From Bifidobacterium aquikefiri (lineage in GTDB: Bacteria > Actinomycetota > Actinomycetes > Actinomycetales > Bifidobacteriaceae), in NCBI RefSeq assembly GCF_002259795.1, contig NZ_MWXA01000002.1, positions 62,001 through 126,000 of the forward strand: a stretch of DNA of 64,000 bases, in the 5' to 3' direction. The position numbers and the translations under genes were made by a program. Positions 53,098 through 62,192 of the stretch are shown one piece after another (position 1 is the stretch's first letter; each line of letters starts with the position of its first letter). Under the pieces are notes generated by a model that searched no databases, was not told the DNA's origin, and saw nothing but the letters and a program-made list of their open reading frames with translations.

Positions 53098-53952
53098 ATG
53101 GCAACAAAGGTTTTGATAACAGGCACCGGCTCAGGATTCGGACGTGGCATCGCATTTGGACTGGCAAAAGACAGCAATTACAAGGTCATTGCAACGACTC
53201 AGGATTACGCACAGATATTTCCGCTCGAGCAGGAAGCCAAGAAGCTCGGATTGAAGAACATCGAATTCGACAAGCTTGATGTAACTTCTGCTGACAGCCG
53301 CAGCAAGGCAGCGGATTGGGATGTTGATGTGCTCTTGAACAATGCTGGCATCAGCGAGGGTGGCTCTGTACTGGATATACCAGCCAAGGCCATCGATGCC
53401 CAACTTCAGACCAACGTCATCGGTCCGATAGCCCTGACTCAGATAATCGCCCGCAAGATGATCGAGAGAAAATCCGGCCGGATCATATTCATGTCCTCTG
53501 TGGCAGGATTGACCGTCGATCCATTCTCCGGCGCATATTCAGCCTCGAAACATGCGGTCGAGGCCTTTGCAGAAGCGTTGTACAAGGAAACACGACCTTA
53601 TGATGTCGATGTTCTGACGATCAATCCCGGTCCGTTCCTGACCGGATTCAACGATCGAATGTTTGAAACGTACCGCAACTGGGGCGAGGATACGCCGAAG
53701 CCAGTCTTCGACTATTCGAAGCTCAATTTTCCTCACGAACAATATGATCCGCAGATCGTGATTGACGAAGCGATCACGATCATCAAGGCAAAGGACCCAA
53801 TGTACAGGAACGTTCTGCCGAAGTCGATCATTGAGGATCAGAAAAGCCAGCTCGCAGACATCTGGACGCGCAAGGCCAAGGATGGCGCGGGTGAAACCAA
53901 CGAATTGGTCTCCAAGGCGGGCAGCATCGCGAAGGAAACGCCGGTCGAGTGA
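53098..53952 (+). CDS. SDR-family oxidoreductase
   Basis: A 284-residue short-chain dehydrogenase. The cofactor loop TGTGSGFGRGIA is near residue 8, NNAG near residue 80, and the catalytic Ser-Tyr-Lys triad appears in IFMSSVAGL and AYSASKHAVEAF. After PGPFLTGF a longer C-terminal part follows. ATG at 53098 has a GAGGG site. It stands alone and is convergent with the HipA-like gene after 13 bases, so the two transcripts overlap at their ends. The substrate is unknown; the family covers sugars, alcohols and keto acids. Confidence 0.92.
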   Translation: MATKVLITGTGSGFGRGIAFGLAKDSNYKVIATTQDYAQIFPLEQEAKKLGLKNIEFDKLDVTSADSRSKAADWDVDVLLNNAGISEGGSVLDIPAKAIDAQLQTNVIGPIALTQIIARKMIERKSGRIIFMSSVAGLTVDPFSGAYSASKHAVEAFAEALYKETRPYDVDVLTINPGPFLTGFNDRMFETYRNWGEDTPKPVFDYSKLNFPHEQYDPQIVIDEAITIIKAKDPMYRNVLPKSIIEDQKSQLADIWTRKAKDGAGETNELVSKAGSIAKETPVE

Positions 53953-53965
53953 TCCTGAATGGTTT

Positions 53966-55165
53966 TTAGCGTAAAGCCTTCTCACGTTCGGAAGCTACCA
54001 GCTCGATTCTTTCTGAGAGCAGTTTGCGAATAGCCATAACCCGTTTCGGTGCAATCAGGTCGAAACGGGACAATTCATGCGCAACGCATTGTGGCCAATC
54101 TTTCAAAGCTCCGAGATCAAGCCGTTCCCAAGAAGCCTTGCTCAAGAGTCGAAGATGGCGCAGGGCGTTGGGTTTCCTCACCAATGAAAAGAATGGCTTG
54201 GCTACATAATCGCGATTGTCTATATGGAGCTCACCGACCCAAAGCGATGCACCCATGTCATACAGGGGTGCCGGCCGCACGCTCAATGTTTCAACATTAC
54301 GTATCAGTCCAAAGTTCCCGTAGTGACGATCGATGTTGCGCATGAGAAAATCCACAAGAATAAATCCGTCGGTAAGCAAGGTCACCGCTTCGACTTCCGC
54401 CCCCAAAGCGGTTGCCGAAACTATCCACTGATTTTTCTTACTCAGCTGATTGTCTTGACTGCGAGCGCTGACTGCCTGCCATGCCGAAATCAATTCCTCA
54501 TCGTCGGTCAACATCTCCTTGCACATGCAAACAAGACGGTTATCGACTTCGGCAAGCTGATATTCAACATGTGAAATGCCGAGCCTTGCACACAGATCCG
54601 AAGCAATGCGCTCATTGAGTGGTTCCTGATTATAGCGGCTACTTTTAATGAGAACGCGAGAACCATCTGAAGGATCAATTGACCAGCGTTTCGGCAAATC
54701 GCCTGCACTTGTGGCATCTGGCGAGTTGAAATCAACTTTGTCTGAAGCGATGCGTGCAGACGATGAGACCGCTGAGAATAACGCCTTTCCAAGATCCTCA
54801 TCGAAATCATTGTTGTAGAAGTTCACTTCTTCCCATTGTGTGTCGCTGTGTTGAGGGCGTACCCAGTATTGATCCGAAAGACTGAGTCCAAGTGAGCGAT
54901 TCAACACATCTGTGGTCGATTTCACGCCGATTGACTGAAGTCCGCCGTGAATGTGGTCTCGAGTATCGGGAATCGCTCTTGCCCTCCACCAATCGCTGAT
55001 TTTCCGGGCATGCAGACTCAGTCTGCCATGATCGTAGAATTCCAAAGGTAGACGAGACTCATCAAGGAGATGCCCGGAACCAATTGCATCTCCAGAATCG
55101 GCATCTACCGCGAATGACAGTACCGCATGGTTGCGGCACATGAGCTCACGCTGTTCTACGATCAT
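53966..55165 (-). CDS. HipA-like Ser/Thr kinase without a HipB partner
   Basis: A 399-residue protein with a HipA-type kinase domain: LIKSSRY with Lys174 for ATP, the helix region LNERIASDLCARLGI, the catalytic loop NIDRHYGNF (Asp279, Asn284), and PLYDMGAS with Asp303 for metal. The N-terminal 150 residues (LNRSLGLSLSDQYWVRP, WEEVNFYNND) match no HipA_N domain I know but recur in HipA-like proteins often listed as excisionases. No HTH antitoxin gene is adjacent, and the catalytic residues look intact. ATG at 55165 follows GGAGG. It could be a solo kinase toxin or a regulatory kinase. Confidence 0.85.
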   Translation of the reverse strand: MIVEQRELMCRNHAVLSFAVDADSGDAIGSGHLLDESRLPLEFYDHGRLSLHARKISDWWRARAIPDTRDHIHGGLQSIGVKSTTDVLNRSLGLSLSDQYWVRPQHSDTQWEEVNFYNNDFDEDLGKALFSAVSSSARIASDKVDFNSPDATSAGDLPKRWSIDPSDGSRVLIKSSRYNQEPLNERIASDLCARLGISHVEYQLAEVDNRLVCMCKEMLTDDEELISAWQAVSARSQDNQLSKKNQWIVSATALGAEVEAVTLLTDGFILVDFLMRNIDRHYGNFGLIRNVETLSVRPAPLYDMGASLWVGELHIDNRDYVAKPFFSLVRKPNALRHLRLLSKASWERLDLGALKDWPQCVAHELSRFDLIAPKRVMAIRKLLSERIELVASEREKALR

Positions 55166-55204
55166 GACTCACCTCCCTCTGGATATTTCAATAGTAGGCG
55201 AATT

Positions 55205-57106
55205 CTATGCAGTGAGCTCTGTCTGGGCGAACTGGCTGTTATAGAGATCGGCGTAGAAACCGCCCTTGGCAAGAAGCTCATCGTGTGTGCCACGCTCGAT
55301 GATGTCGCCGTGATCCATGACGAGGATCATGTCGGCGTTCTTGATTGTCGAAAGCCTATGTGCAATCACGAAGCTGGTGCGCCCAACCGTCAGCGAATCC
55401 ATGGCCTTCTGAATGACCTCCTCGGTTCGGGTGTCGACCGAGCTTGTCGCCTCGTCAAGGATCAGGATGGGTGCATTCTGAACCATGGCACGGGCAATCG
55501 TAAGCAACTGGCGCTGACCTTGCGAAAGCGAGGTCTTGTCATCAAGCTTGGTATCGTATCCGTCCGGCAGAGTCTGAATGAAACGATCCAACCCTACTGC
55601 GGCGCATGCTCGCTCAACATCCGCATGCGTCACACCCTTCTTGGAATAGGCGACGTTCTCGTAGATGCTGCCTCGGAATACCCATGTATCCTGCAAAACC
55701 ATGGAGAACTGGCTGTGCACGTTCCAGCGAGGAACATCGTTCGTTGCAACCCCATCGATGCGAATCGTGCCTCCGGTCAGATCATAGAAGCGCATGAGCA
55801 GATTCACCATAGTCGTCTTTCCGGCACCTGTCGGCCCAACGATTGCAACCTTCTCGCCTGCCTTGACAGAGGCGCTGAAGTCATGAATGACTGGAGTTTG
55901 CGGATCATAGCCAAAGCGAACATGGTCAAATTCAACATCACCCTTCACGGGCACGGGATTGCCTGTGGAATCCCGGCCAAGCAGCGCCTGCTTCTGCGAT
56001 TCATCGGCCATCTCCGGCTCTTCGAGGAATCCGAAGACACGCTCAGACGCGGCAGCCGTGCGCTGAAGGTTCTGGAAGGCCTGGGCGAACTGGCTCAGCG
56101 GCTGGGTGAACAGGCGGATGTACATCATGAAGGCAACGATCACGCCGAAGGTTATCGAATTGTTGATGACCAGCACGGCACCGACGACGCAGACGACGAC
56201 ATATCCAAGATTGCCGATGAAGTTCATGACTGGCATCATCAGTCCGGAAAGGAACTGCGACTTCCAGCCTGATTCGTACAGACTCTGGTTGTAACGCTCG
56301 AACTCCTTGATGGAATCAGCCTCGCCACTATATGCCTTGACGATGATGTGACCGGTGTATTTCTCTTCCACATGTCCGTTTACCTGACCCAGTGCAAGCT
56401 GCTGCTGCACGAAGTACTTCTGGGAGACCTTCATGATCACCAACATCAGAACGAGTCCGAGAATGCTTGATCCGATGGCCGCAAGGGTCATGATCACATT
56501 GTTGACGAACATCATGACCAGCGAACCGACGAACAACGTCACGGAAGTGATCAGCGCGCCAAGGCTCTGACCCAGGGTCTGGCCGATAGCATCCACATCG
56601 TTCGTGATGCGGCTGAGCACATCGCCATAGCTGACCTTGTCAAAGTATTTCAACGGTAGCTTGTTGATCTTCTTCGAAATTGCATCGCGAAGCTCGCGCG
56701 CGGTATTCTGCGTGATGGTCGCCATGATCCAGCTTTGAATATAGCTGAGCAAGGCATATCCAACGTAAAGACCCACAAGCAGATAGGCGACATGTTCGAC
56801 GGAAGTCATGTCGATCGAACGCAGCACCGGCTTTCCATTGATGATTTCTGGCAAACCCTTGGCAATGTAGTTCGTAATGTCCTTGAGCTTGTCTGGGCCG
56901 ACGACCTGGAAGACCGTGCCGATTGCGCCCAAAACCAAGGCAAGCAAGGTGGCCGGAATATACTTGCGCGTGAACTTGACGAGCTTGCCCATCGAAACGC
57001 TGAAATTCTCAGGTTTTTCAACAGGCCCGCCCATGCCATGCCCTGGACCTCCCATACGCCTGCGGGGAGCTTGCTGACTCTGTGATTGTGTATCTGCTGA
57101 AGACAT
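55205..57106 (-). CDS. ABC exporter half-transporter, catalytically complete subunit (MdlB/LmrD-like)
   Basis: A 633-residue half-transporter: an N-terminal Gly/Met/Pro-rich tail, six membrane helices, then a nucleotide-binding domain with Walker A GPTGAGKTT, signature SLSQGQRQ and Walker B ILILDEATSS, which retains the catalytic Glu. Together with the upstream subunit it forms a heterodimeric exporter of drugs or lipids, as in LmrCD or TM287/288. Its ATG overlaps the stop of the partner gene by one base (TGATG). The MarR regulator gene upstream points to stress- or drug-induced expression. Confidence 0.95.
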   Translation of the reverse strand: MSSADTQSQSQQAPRRRMGGPGHGMGGPVEKPENFSVSMGKLVKFTRKYIPATLLALVLGAIGTVFQVVGPDKLKDITNYIAKGLPEIINGKPVLRSIDMTSVEHVAYLLVGLYVGYALLSYIQSWIMATITQNTARELRDAISKKINKLPLKYFDKVSYGDVLSRITNDVDAIGQTLGQSLGALITSVTLFVGSLVMMFVNNVIMTLAAIGSSILGLVLMLVIMKVSQKYFVQQQLALGQVNGHVEEKYTGHIIVKAYSGEADSIKEFERYNQSLYESGWKSQFLSGLMMPVMNFIGNLGYVVVCVVGAVLVINNSITFGVIVAFMMYIRLFTQPLSQFAQAFQNLQRTAAASERVFGFLEEPEMADESQKQALLGRDSTGNPVPVKGDVEFDHVRFGYDPQTPVIHDFSASVKAGEKVAIVGPTGAGKTTMVNLLMRFYDLTGGTIRIDGVATNDVPRWNVHSQFSMVLQDTWVFRGSIYENVAYSKKGVTHADVERACAAVGLDRFIQTLPDGYDTKLDDKTSLSQGQRQLLTIARAMVQNAPILILDEATSSVDTRTEEVIQKAMDSLTVGRTSFVIAHRLSTIKNADMILVMDHGDIIERGTHDELLAKGGFYADLYNSQFAQTELTA

Positions 57107-58875
57107 CAGTCCACCAATTCCTTTGCACTGAGCTGGCTTTCGGCTATCTGCCTGTATATCTCGCAAGAGTCCAGCAATTGCTTATGCGTTCCCACGCCAA
57201 CGATGCGCCCCTCGTCAAGCACGACGATTGTGTCGGCATTCATTATGGTTCCGATGCGCTGAGCGACGATCATGACCGTACTGCCGGCAGTTTCACGCGC
57301 GAGCGCGTCGCGAACCTCTCGATCCGTCTTGAAGTCGAGAGCCGAGAATGAATCATCGAAGATCAGTATCTCCGGCTTGCTCCATACCGCTCGCGCAATC
57401 GAGAGTCGCTGCTTCTGACCACCTGACACGTTCGATCCGGACTGGGCGATTGGAGAGTCGAAGCCTTCTGGCATCTTTTCAACGAATTCCGTCGCGTGAG
57501 CGATTGAAGCCGCAGTCTCGACACCTTCCTTCCTCTTTTCAGGCGAGATCGCATCCGCCTTCGCGCCATAGGCAATATTCGACTCGACGGTTCCTCGGAA
57601 GAGGAATGATTCCTGAGGCACGTAGCCGATCTTATTGCGAAGTGCGCTGAGCTTGTAGTCCTTCACATTGACACCATCGACAAGCACCTGGCCGGATGAG
57701 GCGTCATAGAATCTCGGCACGAGGTTGATGAGCGTCGACTTTCCCGAGCCTGTCGCACCGATGAACGCTATGGTCTGACCCTTGCTCACCGTGAAGCTGA
57801 TGTCATCGAGGACGTTGTGCTTGGCATCGGGGTACTTGAATCCCATGTTGCGGAATTCCACTGTTCCTTTGAGTCCCTGCTCCCCATCGTCCCGGCTTCC
57901 ATCGCTTATTGAGATAGGGGTGTCAAGAACCTCAAGGATACGGTTTGCCGAGACGTTCGCACGAGGCAGCAGCACGAACACCATGCTCATCAGCAGGAAG
58001 CCCATGATTACCTGCACCGAGTAGCTCGAGAACACGACCATGTTCGAGAAGAGGGTGAGCTTGTCGCCCAGCGTCGCCTGTTCGATAAGATAGGCGCCAA
58101 TCCAGTAGACGGCAAGCATCAGGCCGTTGAGCACCGTGTTCATCATTGGCATCAGCACGGCTATGGCACGGTTGGTGAAGAGCTGGGTCGAGGTCAGATC
58201 GTCATTGGCATGATCGAACTTCTCTTCCTGATAATCCTCCGCATTGTATGCACGGACGACTCTGAGACCTGTCAGATTCTCGCGTGCGACGAGGTTGATG
58301 TTGTCGGTAAGCCGCTGCATGCTACGGAACTTCGGGCCGACCATGCTCATCAGGATGATGATGGCAACGACCAGGAATGCGACCGCGACACCTGTTGCGA
58401 CGGTCCACTCGAAACCTTTTCCAGCGATCTTCAGGACTGCCCACACGGCCATGACGGGCGCGCGCACTATCAATAGCAATCCCATCGTGATGAACATCTG
58501 AATCTGCGTGATGTCGTTGGTCGAGCGAGTTATCAGGCTTGCCGTCGAGAAATTGCCCAACTCCTGGGTTGAGAATGATTCCACGTGCTTGAACTCAAGC
58601 GAACGCAGACGCTGGGTGAACGTTGCGGCAACCCGGGCTGCGATGAAGCCTGTCGCGATGGCGCACGCAATGGAGCCCAGCGAAATGAGCAGCATCTTGC
58701 CGCCCGCCGTCCAGACTTGAGAAACCTTTGAATTCGGCGTCTCGACGATTCGCGTAACGTCTGACATATAGTCAGGCAGTTTCAGGTCGAACCAGACCTG
58801 CGAGATCACGAGGGCAACCCCAAGAATGAGTTCCCCGATCTCAAGCTTTGAAAGATATTTACATATACGAAGCAC
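57106..58875 (-). CDS. ABC exporter half-transporter, degenerate-site subunit (MdlA/LmrC-like)
   Basis: A 589-residue half-transporter with six membrane helices and a nucleotide-binding domain: Walker A GATGSGKST, signature VSGGQKQRLS and Walker B ILIFDDSFSALD. The residue after Walker B is Asp instead of Glu, the usual change in the degenerate subunit of heterodimeric exporters. GTG at 58875 is the likely start, because GGAGG lies five bases upstream; TTG at 58887 is in frame too. The first gene of the pair, it is preceded by a GAGGCC/GGCCTC hairpin at 58897-58914 in its leader and, about 240 bases upstream, by the MarR gene. Confidence 0.94.
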   Translation of the reverse strand: MLRICKYLSKLEIGELILGVALVISQVWFDLKLPDYMSDVTRIVETPNSKVSQVWTAGGKMLLISLGSIACAIATGFIAARVAATFTQRLRSLEFKHVESFSTQELGNFSTASLITRSTNDITQIQMFITMGLLLIVRAPVMAVWAVLKIAGKGFEWTVATGVAVAFLVVAIIILMSMVGPKFRSMQRLTDNINLVARENLTGLRVVRAYNAEDYQEEKFDHANDDLTSTQLFTNRAIAVLMPMMNTVLNGLMLAVYWIGAYLIEQATLGDKLTLFSNMVVFSSYSVQVIMGFLLMSMVFVLLPRANVSANRILEVLDTPISISDGSRDDGEQGLKGTVEFRNMGFKYPDAKHNVLDDISFTVSKGQTIAFIGATGSGKSTLINLVPRFYDASSGQVLVDGVNVKDYKLSALRNKIGYVPQESFLFRGTVESNIAYGAKADAISPEKRKEGVETAASIAHATEFVEKMPEGFDSPIAQSGSNVSGGQKQRLSIARAVWSKPEILIFDDSFSALDFKTDREVRDALARETAGSTVMIVAQRIGTIMNADTIVVLDEGRIVGVGTHKQLLDSCEIYRQIAESQLSAKELVD

Positions 58876-59111
58876 GAAGTCCTCCAAGGACTAAGAGAGG
58901 CCAAGTCTGGCCTCGTTTCTGAATTACAAGTATGTGTCAGGTATTGCTATGTGATTGTGAAAGATTGAAGTTTGCTGAACTTTGCAGGCAAGGAGCGCGC
59001 AGCGGGCAATGAGCTAGTGCGGTGCCTGATGTCGCGAGCAACGTCATGCCATTCCTTTCTGCACGAAGTGCACCGCTCTGGGCTTTTCACGAGTTCATAC
59101 CGCGTACTGCC

Positions 59112-59633
59112 CTAGGTTTCATCCTTCGAGGCAGAAAATTCCTTTTCAAAAGAGTCCTGTGCCTCTCTCAGCGACTCCTGCACCAATTCCTTCGTTGGGC
59201 GGGGCTCGCCAGGATGAGTGAGCGCCATGTAGGTGACGAATTCATTCATCAACTTCATGAAGTCATGCGTTTTCTGCTCCCCCATCTGCTCGAAAATCCA
59301 TGTGAGCGTATCGCGCATCTCGCGATGGTTGCTTTCTATCCGTTCCTTTCCCTGACTCGTGATGGAGACAAGAATGTTGCGGCGATCATCAGAGTCAATC
59401 CGGCGTGTAATCATTCCCTTCTTTTCCAGAGTTCCGAGAACCGCACTGATCCGGGCCGAACTGCTGCCCGAGAACTCGGCTAGCCGAGACGGAGTCTGCT
59501 CTCCCTTTTGCATGAGAATGCTCAGGATCAAGGGCTCGCCCTGCGACTCTCGGTTCGCCTTCTTCATCATTCCGGAGTGTGCGCTCCGGAAATTTCGTTT
59601 CATCTGTTCGAATGCCTCATCTGCAAAGCTCAT
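59112..59633 (-). CDS. MarR-family transcriptional regulator
   Basis: A 173-residue winged-helix regulator. The DNA-binding region is TPSRLAEFSGSSSARISAVLGTLEKKGMITRR, cited here as LAEFSGSSSARISAV and KGMITRR, followed by the wing DSDDRRNILVSIT. ATG at 59633 follows GGAGG. It lies about 240 bases before the exporter pair in the same direction, a typical arrangement for repression of a drug exporter. Its ligand is unknown. The C-terminus is charged and coil-like. Confidence 0.94.
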   Translation of the reverse strand: MSFADEAFEQMKRNFRSAHSGMMKKANRESQGEPLILSILMQKGEQTPSRLAEFSGSSSARISAVLGTLEKKGMITRRIDSDDRRNILVSITSQGKERIESNHREMRDTLTWIFEQMGEQKTHDFMKLMNEFVTYMALTHPGEPRPTKELVQESLREAQDSFEKEFSASKDET

Positions 59634-60020
59634 TGCACCTCCAATCGAAAGACACTGTATACCATTTATCTAACACTGTTTATTATTAACGATGATATAT
59701 TGCTCACAGCGTGAGACAATCGATTTTCACAGAATCCACCACTAGGGCGTTCACTATGGAACACATGCATGCAACGTGCTTGCCTTCTTGAGGTGTCCAC
59801 GACCGAGATTTACGAGTTTTGTGGCAATCTCAAACTACAGGACCTCGATATCGTTGCAATACTGGTCAGATTAAGCCCGATTTACACATGTTTACTTCGC
59901 AATTGCCACAAAACTCGAAATCTCACCGACTTTTCGTCCACCCACTTGAAGAATCTGGCGTACACGAGCGCAAATCGTACTAGTATTTGGGCAAGACTGC
60001 ACGGGGGGAATACGCAAGCG
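59634..60020. other. Divergent region between MarR and amino-acid permease genes
   Basis: This 387-base stretch has no supported gene. It contains a CTCAC-AGC-GTGAG palindrome at 59703-59715, a possible MarR operator, and a long inverted repeat close to the permease gene, listed separately. An open frame runs through it into the permease, but it has no ribosome site until 60021. Confidence 0.6.
59805..59924. repeat. Long inverted repeat upstream of the amino-acid permease
   Basis: GAGATTTACGAGTTTTGTGG plus CAAT (59805-59828) pairs with its mirror at 59902-59924, with only one unpaired A in the left arm and 73 bases between the arms. A transcript would fold into a strong stem with a large loop. 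It could be a regulatory leader for the permease, a terminator-like element, or a small mobile remnant. Confidence 0.8.
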
Positions 60021-61607
60021 ATGCATATGCATGCAAATACCAAGGAAAGCAATGAGGACGGTTCCGAAATGACCGATAGCGCCTCGGCCACCAGTGGAAG
60101 TTCAACCGACCCATCTGGCAACCACATACGCGCGGAACAGCCGACTTTGCACAGAACATTGAAGAATCGTCAGATTCAGCTCATTGCACTCGGCGGAGCA
60201 ATTGGAACCGGGCTGTTCTATGGATCCAGTGAAGCTATATCCATTGCAGGGCCCTCTATTCTTCTCGCATACATTGCCGGAGGGATCATCATCTTCCTCG
60301 TGGTTCGCGCATTGAGCGAAATGAGCACCGAAGAACCGGCGGCCGGAGCATTCAGCTACTACGCAAACAAGTACTGGTCGCAGCGCGCAGGATTCGTTTC
60401 AGGCTGGAACTACTGGTTCAACTATGTGCTCGTATCAATGGTCGAGCTCGCCGTCGTCGGTTCATTCGTGAACTTCTGGTTCCCAAACATTCCCGCATGG
60501 GCTTCGGCAGCGTTCTTCCTTGTGCTCATCACCGCGACGAATCTGCTGGGCGTGAGCAAGTTCGGAGAGTTTGAATTCTGGTTCGCCATCATCAAGATCG
60601 TTGCGGTTGTCGCGATGATTCTCGGAGGTCTCGCAGTCGTTGCATTCCAGCTCAAATCCACGAATGACGTTGCGGCGTCCTTCGCTCATTGGTTCAATAT
60701 CGGCGGCGGTTTCCTCCCTCACGGCATCATCGAACATTCCTCGACCACTGGCTGGACCGGACTGCTCATGGCATTGCCAGTGGTGATGTTCAGCTTCGGC
60801 GGCACAGAGCTTGTGGGCATAACCGCAGGAGAAACCGAAAAACCACGCACCACCATCCCAAAGGCGACCAACAGCATCATCTGGCGCATCCTGATCTTTT
60901 ATGTCGGGGCGCTTGGCGTGATCATGGCCGTGGTTCCGTGGAATATGATCGGCAAGCCCAACGCGCAAGGAACGGTTATCAGCCCGTTCGTACAGATTTT
61001 TGAATCGGTCGGCATTCACGCCGCGGCAGGAATCCTGAATTTCGTATGCCTGACCGCCGTCATGAGTGTCTATAATTCCGGCCTCTACGCCAATTCGCGT
61101 ATGCTATATTCACTTTCGCGCCAGGGCAATGCACCGAGATATCTGCGCCGCGTATCGCGCAACGGCGTCCCCGTTGCAGGCGTACTCACATCGGCTGTGA
61201 TCATCTCGCTCGCCGTCGTTGTCGTATTCCTCTGGCCGCAGTTCGCCTTCAACTATCTGATGTCGGTCGCCACCATCGCAGGAGTCATCAATTGGACGAT
61301 GATCATGATCACCGAATCACATTTCCGCAAGGCAATCGTCGCGGGCAAAGGCCCGAACGAACTTGCCGGAGTCCACGGCAACGCAGGGCTGCAACGGCTG
61401 CACTTCGCGCTTCCCGCGCCGACCGTGAGCCGCAATGTCGTCTTCGTCTCGCTGGCCATGCTCATCGTGTTGATGCTGCTCTCGCCCAGCTATCGCATCG
61501 CCGTGCTGGTCGGCCCCATCTGGATAGCCGTACTGCTTGTCGCTTACCAGATTCGCAAGCGAAACAGCAGCCGGGCCCAACAGCAGAGCAGGTCAAAGCG
61601 CATCTAA
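60021..61607 (+). CDS. Amino-acid permease (APC superfamily, AAT type)
   Basis: About 528 residues with twelve predicted helices. The first helix has the conserved LKNRQIQLIALGGAIGTGLF, cited in part as ALGGAIGTGLF, followed by GPSILLAYIAGG, and AGAFSYYANKYW and FGGTELVGITAGETEKP further on. AAT-type permeases import an amino acid with protons; the substrate cannot be told here, though aromatic amino acids, proline, asparagine and D-alanine are common. ATG at 60021 is used (GGGGG about ten bases upstream), and 60027 or 60069 are alternatives. The N-terminal 55 residues are hydrophilic. A hairpin terminator follows. Confidence 0.93.
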   Translation: MHMHANTKESNEDGSEMTDSASATSGSSTDPSGNHIRAEQPTLHRTLKNRQIQLIALGGAIGTGLFYGSSEAISIAGPSILLAYIAGGIIIFLVVRALSEMSTEEPAAGAFSYYANKYWSQRAGFVSGWNYWFNYVLVSMVELAVVGSFVNFWFPNIPAWASAAFFLVLITATNLLGVSKFGEFEFWFAIIKIVAVVAMILGGLAVVAFQLKSTNDVAASFAHWFNIGGGFLPHGIIEHSSTTGWTGLLMALPVVMFSFGGTELVGITAGETEKPRTTIPKATNSIIWRILIFYVGALGVIMAVVPWNMIGKPNAQGTVISPFVQIFESVGIHAAAGILNFVCLTAVMSVYNSGLYANSRMLYSLSRQGNAPRYLRRVSRNGVPVAGVLTSAVIISLAVVVVFLWPQFAFNYLMSVATIAGVINWTMIMITESHFRKAIVAGKGPNELAGVHGNAGLQRLHFALPAPTVSRNVVFVSLAMLIVLMLLSPSYRIAVLVGPIWIAVLLVAYQIRKRNSSRAQQQSRSKRI

Positions 61608-61627
61608 CAGTAGTCTGTGTAGGCGTT

Positions 61628-61683
61628 GTGTTTCGCGAGTCGCTTTTTGCTTGAATATGCCCGAAAAACGACTCACGAAGCAC
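61628..61683 (+). terminator. Terminator-like hairpin after the amino-acid permease
   Basis: GTGTTTCGcGAGTCGcTTTT pairs with the mirrored arm at 61662-61683, with two mismatches and a 12-base loop. It starts about 20 bases after the permease stop. A clear T-run after the second arm is missing, so termination may depend on the stem alone. Confidence 0.5.
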
Positions 61684-61738
61684 AAGCAATTGGGAAAGTG
61701 ACGCACAAAGCGCAGTCTGAGTGAAGTGCGTTCACCTA

Positions 61739-61775
61739 TTCCATAACATGAGACGTTTCGTCTCATTTTATGGAA
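61739..61775. repeat. 17-bp inverted repeat with three-base centre
   Basis: TTCCATAACATGAGACG (61739-61755) pairs with CGTCTCATTTTATGGAA (61759-61775) apart from one mismatch. It has no T-run, lies far from both gene ends and resembles an operator or a recombination site more than a terminator. Confidence 0.8.
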
Positions 61776-62083
61776 CATTCAGATATTCTGTGTCTCCAAC
61801 GACCGAAAGCAAGCCTGCCTGCGTTAAATTGCGGCCGGGGTTTGAGAAACACGCCTTCGCACCGTTGAAGATTGGCTTCATATCAACGGCGAAAAAGAGC
61901 GATACTCGGCAAAACCCAGAATCAGGCAACAAAATAATTTAGATTAGAAAAAATGGGGCAAAAATCGCAGTTATGCCCATACGCTCCTCATCGAACTTGA
62001 CTCTCCGAGTTCAGTCAACCAGCTTTGGTGGCCAAATCGAGAATTTTCGCTCATTGATCCTTAGCCTGTCACGCAATCGCGGC

Positions 62084-62129
62084 AAAAAAGGGGGCTGGTG
62101 CCTGGGCGCGAACTCAGACACCATCCCCC
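62084..62129 (-). terminator. Rho-independent terminator of ilvC
   Basis: On the reverse strand GGGGG-ATGGTGTC-TGAG pairs with CAGGCACCAGCCCCC and is followed directly by TTTTTT. The element lies about 65 bases past the ilvC stop codon and is a textbook terminator. Confidence 0.9.
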
Positions 62130-62192
62130 TCGATTTACGACTAACACTGAGTCAGAACAATCAGACTTCGAAATAACCCGAAGGCCCGAAGA

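Larger units (their letters stand above)
61608..62192. other. Long intergenic region with hairpins, no gene seen
   Basis: This 585-base stretch separates the permease gene (forward) from ilvC (reverse). It contains a terminator for each gene and an unexplained 17-bp inverted repeat, listed separately. I see no open frame with a ribosome site and a plausible protein. Confidence 0.6.

Noticed and set aside
53966-55165. Full HipAB toxin-antitoxin pair
   Set aside because: No helix-turn-helix antitoxin gene of the right size lies on either side; the neighbours are an SDR gene and an ABC exporter.
59769-60020. N-terminal extension of the amino-acid permease by 84 codons
   Set aside because: It would translate the long inverted repeat and has no ribosome site; the protein is not like permease N-termini.
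61721-61942. Small forward open frame in the permease-ilvC gap
   Set aside because: No ribosome site, and its start lies across the 17-bp inverted repeat; the composition is not protein-like.
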